From assembly GCF_022919715.1 (NCBI RefSeq), contig NZ_CP095042.1:2108001-2172000 (forward strand): a stretch of DNA of 64,000 nucleotides, read 5' to 3'. Of this stretch, positions 60,034 to 64,000 are shown piece by piece. Under the pieces are notes generated by a model. That model searched no databases and was not told the origin of the DNA. It saw nothing but the letters and a program-made list of their open reading frames with translations. Source of the stretch: Agromyces sp. H17E-10. Its GTDB lineage: Bacteria > Actinomycetota > Actinomycetes > Actinomycetales > Microbacteriaceae. The position numbers were made by a program, and so were the translations under genes. How positions within the stretch are numbered: position 1 is the stretch's first letter; each line of letters begins with the position of its first letter.

Positions 60034-60085
60034 GCGGACCCGAGGGTAGCAAACTCGGCCGGAAGCTGCACTCAGGTTCGCCTCC

Positions 60086-60164
60086 GGTGGTCGAGCAGCG
60101 AGCGGGTCTCGATACGCTCGCTGGCGCTCGCTACTCGACCACCGGAAGCACGCGTATCGAGACC
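60086..60164. repeat. dispersed palindromic element cluster, intergenic
   Basis: A short left unit (60086-60103), a full GGTCTCGATACGCTCGCTGG...CTACTCGACCACC unit (60105-60143) and a fragment GCGTATCGAGACC ending at 60164. It ends 21 bp before the methyltransferase gene, whose interior carries further copies. Confidence 0.88.
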
Positions 60165-60184
60165 CGTCGCGTAGCCTCGGTGAC

Positions 60185-61423
60185 ATGGCCCTCGACTTCG
60201 GCGCGCTCCGTCGCCATCCCGACGTCGAGGGGCCGGGCCTTGAGGCCTCCGACGCCGCCGACCGCCTCCTGCTCGACGAGGCGGCCGATCGGCTCGCCGC
60301 GACGCCCGCGGGCGAGATCGTCGTCATCGATGACTCGTACGGTGCGCTCGCGCTCGGTGCCGCCGAACTCGCGGGCTCCGATGCGACCGGTCCGATCCGC
60401 GTCCACCAGGACCTCATCACGGGCGAGCGCGCGCTCGCCGCGAACGCCGATCGTCTCGGCCGAAGCGGTGCAGTCGTCTCGCTGCCCCTCGGCCCCGGGC
60501 TCGTCCACGGTGCCCGGCTCGTCGTCGCTCGACTGCCCCGGTCGCTCGACCGGCTCGACGAGGTCGCCGCGCTCGTCGCCGGTCACGCGGCATCCGATGC
60601 CGTGCTCGTCGCCGGCGGCCGCATCAAGCACATGTCGCCGGCGATGAACGAGGTGCTCGGGCGGTACTTCGCCCGGGTCGACGTGTCGCACGCGCGGCAG
60701 AAGTCGCGGGTGCTGACGGCGTCGGGTCTCGATACGCGTGCTCCTTCGTCGCTCGCTACTCGACCACCGGAGGGGCGTGCTCCTTCGTTGCTCGCTACTC
60801 GACCACCGGAGGGGCGTGCTCCTGCGACGCTCGCTGCTCGACCACCGGAGGGCGAGTGGCCGCACCGCGAGCGGCACGACGATCTCGGCCTCGACGTCGT
60901 CGCGCACGGCGGGGTGTTCGCGGGCACGGGCGTCGACATCGGCACGCGCTTCCTGCTCGCCCACCTGGGCGGGGCGATGCCGGATGCCGCGACCGCGGTC
61001 GACCTCGCCTGCGGCACGGGCGTCGTCGCGGCGTGGCTCGCGCGCGAGCGCCCCGGTCTCGGCGTCGTCGCGACCGATCGTTCGGCCTCGGCCGCGGCAT
61101 CCGCCCGCCTGACCGCCGCGGCGAACGGCGTCGCGGATCGCGTCGAGGTGACCCAGGCCGACGGCCTCGAACGGCTCGCCGACGCGAGCGAGCGGCTCGT
61201 CGTGCTGAATCCGCCGTTCCACAGCGACGCTGCGCTGTCGACCGGCATCGCCGCGCACCTGTTCGCCGACGCCGCGCGCGTGCTCGAGCCCGGCGGCGAG
61301 CTGTGGTGCGTGTGGAACTCGCACCTGCGCTACCGGCCCCTGCTCGAACGCGCCGTCGGCCCGACACGGCAGATCGCGCGCAACCCCAAGTTCACCGTGA
61401 CGGCGTCGAGGCGCGACGGGTGA
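60185..61423 (+). CDS. RsmC/RlmG-like class I methyltransferase with a repeat-coded linker
   Basis: A 412-residue SAM-dependent methyltransferase of two domains. The N-terminal ~185 residues are a pseudo-methyltransferase domain (EIVVIDDSYGALALGAAEL) and the C-terminal domain has motif I AVDLACGTGVVAAWLA and the catalytic NPPFHSD, the m2G signature of RsmC (16S G1207) and RlmG. Between them, residues about 181-224 are GLDTR-APSSLATRPPEGR, APSLLATRPPEGR, APATLAARPPEG: three 13-residue repeats from the dispersed palindromic element. Usual RsmC is ~340 residues, so the linker accounts for part of the excess. Expected to methylate rRNA. Confidence 0.85.
   Translation: MALDFGALRRHPDVEGPGLEASDAADRLLLDEAADRLAATPAGEIVVIDDSYGALALGAAELAGSDATGPIRVHQDLITGERALAANADRLGRSGAVVSLPLGPGLVHGARLVVARLPRSLDRLDEVAALVAGHAASDAVLVAGGRIKHMSPAMNEVLGRYFARVDVSHARQKSRVLTASGLDTRAPSSLATRPPEGRAPSLLATRPPEGRAPATLAARPPEGEWPHRERHDDLGLDVVAHGGVFAGTGVDIGTRFLLAHLGGAMPDAATAVDLACGTGVVAAWLARERPGLGVVATDRSASAAASARLTAAANGVADRVEVTQADGLERLADASERLVVLNPPFHSDAALSTGIAAHLFADAARVLEPGGELWCVWNSHLRYRPLLERAVGPTRQIARNPKFTVTASRRDG
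60725..60852. repeat. dispersed palindromic element with three 39-bp tandem copies inside the methyltransferase gene
   Basis: GGTCTCGATACG at 60725 is followed by three 39-bp repeats (60736, 60775, 60814) each with GCTCGCTACTCGACCACCGG or a near match. The period is divisible by three, so copy number change keeps the reading frame. Confidence 0.92.
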
Positions 61424-62337
61424 GCGGCGAGCCGCGGCCCGTCGACGGTCGCGACCCGGGCTCGGCGCACGAGCGGGAGCTCACCGCGGTCGAGCGCGCC
61501 ATCGACCGGGCGGCGCACCGGCTGCTCGCGGGGGCGCCCGACCGGGGCATCCGCGCCGGGCTCGTGGAGTTCCTGGTCTTCGGCGCCAAGCAGGCGTGGG
61601 CGTGCGTGTTCGGTGCGGCGCTCCTCGTCGCGATCGTCGCGGCCCGGCTCTGGTACCCCGACGACGCGGTGCTCGCCCGCAACGACGCGCTCACGATCGC
61701 GGCCGTGCTCATCCAGGTCGTCATGGTCGCGACGCGGCTCGAGACCGGTCGCGAGCTGTGGGTGATCATCCTGTTCCACCTGACCGGTACCGTCATGGAG
61801 CTGTTCAAGACCGGGGTCGGCTCGTGGATGTACGCCGACGGCGGGGTGCTGCGGCTCGGCGGCGTGCCGCTGTTCACGGGATTCATGTATGCGGCGATCG
61901 GGTCGTACATGGTGCGCGTGTACCGATTGTTCGACCTCGGCTTCACGCGGTATCCGAGACGCTGGATCACGGCGATCGTGGCCGTGCTCATCTACCTCAA
62001 CTTCTTCGGTCACCACTTCATCGTCGACTTCCGGTGGGTGCTGCTCGCCGCGGTCGTCGTGCTGTGGTGGCCGACGGTCATGCACTTCCGGGTCTGGCGA
62101 ACGACGCCGCGGATGCCGCTGCTCGTCGCCTTCGCGCTCGTCGCGTTGTTCATCTGGTTCGCCGAGAACATCGGCACGGCGACGGGCGCGTGGCTCTACC
62201 CCGACCAGCTCGACGGTTGGCAGCTCGTGTCGGCGTCGAAGCTCGTGTCGTGGTTCCTGCTCATGATCATCTCGGTCGTGCTCGTGACCTGGGTCTACCC
62301 GCCGCGGCCGCCGGTCTCACGGCCGATCTCCGTCTGA
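61420..62337 (+). CDS. DUF817 family membrane protein
   Basis: A 305-residue protein with about eight membrane helices. FLVFGAKQAWACVFGAALL, LVMVATRLETGRELWVIILFHLTGTVMELFK (read without the leading L in place), GSWMYADGGVLRLGGVPLFTGFMY and FAENIGTATGAWLYPDQLDGW are typical of DUF817, a family of unknown role. The start is a GTG at 61420 overlapping the methyltransferase TGA, so the two are translationally coupled. A hydrophilic 45-residue N-terminus precedes the first helix. Confidence 0.85.
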   Translation: MSGEPRPVDGRDPGSAHERELTAVERAIDRAAHRLLAGAPDRGIRAGLVEFLVFGAKQAWACVFGAALLVAIVAARLWYPDDAVLARNDALTIAAVLIQVVMVATRLETGRELWVIILFHLTGTVMELFKTGVGSWMYADGGVLRLGGVPLFTGFMYAAIGSYMVRVYRLFDLGFTRYPRRWITAIVAVLIYLNFFGHHFIVDFRWVLLAAVVVLWWPTVMHFRVWRTTPRMPLLVAFALVALFIWFAENIGTATGAWLYPDQLDGWQLVSASKLVSWFLLMIISVVLVTWVYPPRPPVSRPISV

Positions 62338-62464
62338 GATCCCAGACCGATCGTCTGCGTCCCCAGACATGAGCTGGGCTCGACCCGACGTGTCGTCGTC
62401 CCGGGTGCGGTGTCGTTGACGGGTGCCGTGGTTGCGCGGTGCTCGGTGGACGAGGGAGTTCGGT

Positions 62465-64000
62465 GTGACGGTGGCGGATTCGGGGGTGACGGCGCCCGCC
62501 GGGATCCCGTCGAGCGCCTGGCGCCTCCGGAGCGACGTGTGGGAGTACCTCGGCCACCTCGTTCGCCAGTCGCTCGCCGGCCGGGCGCGCTCGGCCGACG
62601 GCGTCGGCGGCATCGACGGCACTGCCGGCATCGACGACATCGACGACGAGATCGACGTCGTCGCGGAGTTCGCACGGCTGCTGCCGGTGCTCGAGTCGCT
62701 CGAGGCCTACTGGGCGATTCCGGGCGTCGAGGCGGTCGAGACGCTGCGGGGCCTCATCGAGCGCGGTGAACTCGCCGCAGCCGCATCCCACCTCGACGAC
62801 ATCGCCCCGCGCTCGGGGTTCCCCCGTCCGGCCGGTGAGGAGCCCGACCCGGCGAGCGCCGAGTCGGTCGCGGCCCAGCACGTGTTCCAGGCGCTCGTCG
62901 TCGGCAACGACGGCGACGCGGCGGAGACCGCCATGCGTGCTTCGCTGCGGTCGCAGCGGCGTCCGTCCGACCGGTTCGCGTACGAGCTCGTCGTCGTTTC
63001 GACCGTCGAGGACGCGATGGCCGCGGTGCTCGTCAATCCCGAGATCCAGGCGTGCGTGATCCGGCCGGGCTTCGGGTGGACGACGGGGCGGCCCCTCAGC
63101 CGGGACCTGCGCCGATTCATCGGGGGCCGCCTCGGCACCGAACGGGCGAGCGGCCCGATCGATCGCATCACGATGCTCGCCGAGCAGCTGTCGGCCCTGC
63201 GCCCCGAGCTCGACCTCTACCTCGTCGCGGGCGTCGCCATCGAGCGGCTCGCGCACGCGTTGACGAGCAGGTTCCGGCGCATCTTCCGCGCGCAGGACGC
63301 GATGGAGCTGCACCTCAGCCTGCTCGCCGGGGTGGCCGAACGCTACGAGGCGCCCTTCTTCAACGCGCTGCAGGAGTACAGCCGGCGCCCGACCGGGGCC
63401 TTCCACGCACTGCCGATCTCGCGCGGCGCCTCGGTGCTCGACTCGCGCTGGATCGGCGACCTGGCCGACTTCTACGGCATGAACCTCTTCCTCGCGGAGA
63501 CCTCGGCGACGTCGGGCGGCCTCGACTCGCTCCTCGATCCGAGCGGGTCGCTCCGGCAGGCGCAGACGGCCGCGGCGAGGGCCTTCGGCGCACGGAAGAC
63601 CGTGTTCGTGACGAACGGCACCTCGACCGCGAACAAGATCGTGCACCAGTCGATCGTGAAGCCGGGCGACGTCGTGCTCGTCGACCGCAACTGCCACAAG
63701 TCGCACCACTACGCGCTCATGCTCGCCGGGGCGCGGGTCGCCTACCTCGACGCCTACCCGCTCGACGAGTACTCGTTCTACGGTGCGGTGCCGCTGGAGA
63801 CGATCAAGTCGACGCTGCTCGCGTACCGCAGGGCGGGCCGCCTCGACGAGGTCAAGATGATCGCGCTCACGAACTGCACGTTCGACGGCATCGTCTACGA
63901 CCCGCAACGGGTCATGGAGGAGTGCCTCGCCATCAAGCCCGACCTCGTCTTCCTCTGGGACGAGGCGTGGTTCGCGTTCGCCGCGTTCCACCCCGTGTAC
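62465..64000 (+). CDS. Orn/Lys/Arg decarboxylase-type PLP enzyme (5' part, cut by window end)
   Basis: At least 512 residues, open to the edge. The GTG start at 62465 is preceded by GAGGGAG at six-base spacing; the frame opens at 62420. Residues ~1-310 are an N-terminal region. Then come FHALPISRGASVLDS and the PLP-fold core: VFVTNGTSTANKIVHQSIV, DVVLVDRNCHKSHHYALMLAG, ALTNCTFDGIVYDP and LVFLWDEAWFAFAAFHP, all hallmarks of the major domain of ornithine/lysine/arginine decarboxylases. The PLP-binding lysine should lie just past the window. The substrate cannot be assigned. It would make a polyamine, the possible ligand class of the Pot-like transporter at 24743. Confidence 0.88.
   Translation, partial: MTVADSGVTAPAGIPSSAWRLRSDVWEYLGHLVRQSLAGRARSADGVGGIDGTAGIDDIDDEIDVVAEFARLLPVLESLEAYWAIPGVEAVETLRGLIERGELAAAASHLDDIAPRSGFPRPAGEEPDPASAESVAAQHVFQALVVGNDGDAAETAMRASLRSQRRPSDRFAYELVVVSTVEDAMAAVLVNPEIQACVIRPGFGWTTGRPLSRDLRRFIGGRLGTERASGPIDRITMLAEQLSALRPELDLYLVAGVAIERLAHALTSRFRRIFRAQDAMELHLSLLAGVAERYEAPFFNALQEYSRRPTGAFHALPISRGASVLDSRWIGDLADFYGMNLFLAETSATSGGLDSLLDPSGSLRQAQTAAARAFGARKTVFVTNGTSTANKIVHQSIVKPGDVVLVDRNCHKSHHYALMLAGARVAYLDAYPLDEYSFYGAVPLETIKSTLLAYRRAGRLDEVKMIALTNCTFDGIVYDPQRVMEECLAIKPDLVFLWDEAWFAFAAFHPVY

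Noticed and set aside
60736..60852. 39-bp repeats as a CRISPR array
   Set aside because: The copies are directly adjacent with no unique spacers, stay in the reading frame of a methyltransferase, and match dispersed palindromes elsewhere.

Overview
The window is dense, very GC-rich DNA with short intergenic gaps, many 4-base ATGA stop/start overlaps, frequent GTG starts and a dnaK-grpE-dnaJ-hspR operon preceded by HspR-type inverted repeats. This points to a high-GC actinomycete. The gene neighbourhoods and the dispersed GGTCTCGATACG...CTACTCGACC palindromes look like Microbacteriaceae, but the genus cannot be fixed from sequence alone. I see no rRNA, tRNA, CRISPR array, insertion sequence or prophage; this is ordinary chromosome with several catabolic and accessory modules.

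Layout. (1) 2-593: the end of one gene and a small lipoprotein. (2) 597-11111, minus strand: a ten-gene assimilatory sulfate operon in the transcription order ferredoxin-sulfite reductase, APS reductase, ATP sulfurylase CysD and CysN, a sulfonate/sulfate-type ABC transporter, siroheme methyltransferase, ferredoxin reductase and ferredoxin. It combines uptake, activation, reduction, cofactor synthesis and electron supply. (3) 11320-16023: a radical SAM protein related to archaeal tetraether synthases, followed by small membrane proteins and an Lgt-like membrane acyltransferase homologue, then a lipoprotein. (4) 16032-16772: a CbiX/SirB-type chelatase, a second siroheme gene. (5) 16991-22906: a mannosyltransferase/polyprenyl-phosphate mannose synthase/GtrA operon facing a COG4705-response regulator-histidine kinase operon; similar 16-bp dyads precede both operons. 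(6) 23002-28812: a Cache-domain protein and a GntR/FadR regulator divergent from a polyamine-type ABC transporter, with a near-perfect palindromic operator between them. (7) 28829-35913: a VWA/substrate-binding fusion, a divergent pair of His-rich MarR-like genes, an ECF sigma factor, an MFS transporter and a RIO-type kinase with a possible leader peptide. (8) 36090-39199: three TasA/CalY-like secreted proteins with a SipW-like signal peptidase carrying an unusual C-terminal ectodomain. (9) 39459-50701: a stand-alone TOPRIM protein, then a peptide-use locus (TauE/SafE, gamma-glutamyltransferase, FadR-type regulator, M24 peptidase, complete oligopeptide ABC transporter, second TauE/SafE). (10) 50749-53737: a VapC toxin with a stunted antitoxin-like frame, a lipoprotein, a PPOX-fold protein and a RelA/SpoT-domain protein. 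(11) 54041-58078: the heat-shock operon. (12) 58120-64000: secreted proteins, an RsmC-like methyltransferase, a DUF817 membrane protein and the start of an Orn/Lys/Arg decarboxylase cut by the window edge.

Most striking observation: a short palindromic repeat family is scattered through the window and, besides intergenic sites, lies inside five protein-coding genes (cobA, the ssuC-like permease, cysD, cysH and the RsmC-like methyltransferase). In each it is read through without stops. It encodes recognisable peptides of two kinds, GFET..(PSS).APQPA and GLDTR.PSS.ATRPPE, placed at N-termini, a C-terminus or an interdomain linker. This behaves like the protein-coding palindromic elements known from Rickettsia, here in an actinomycete and concentrated in one operon.
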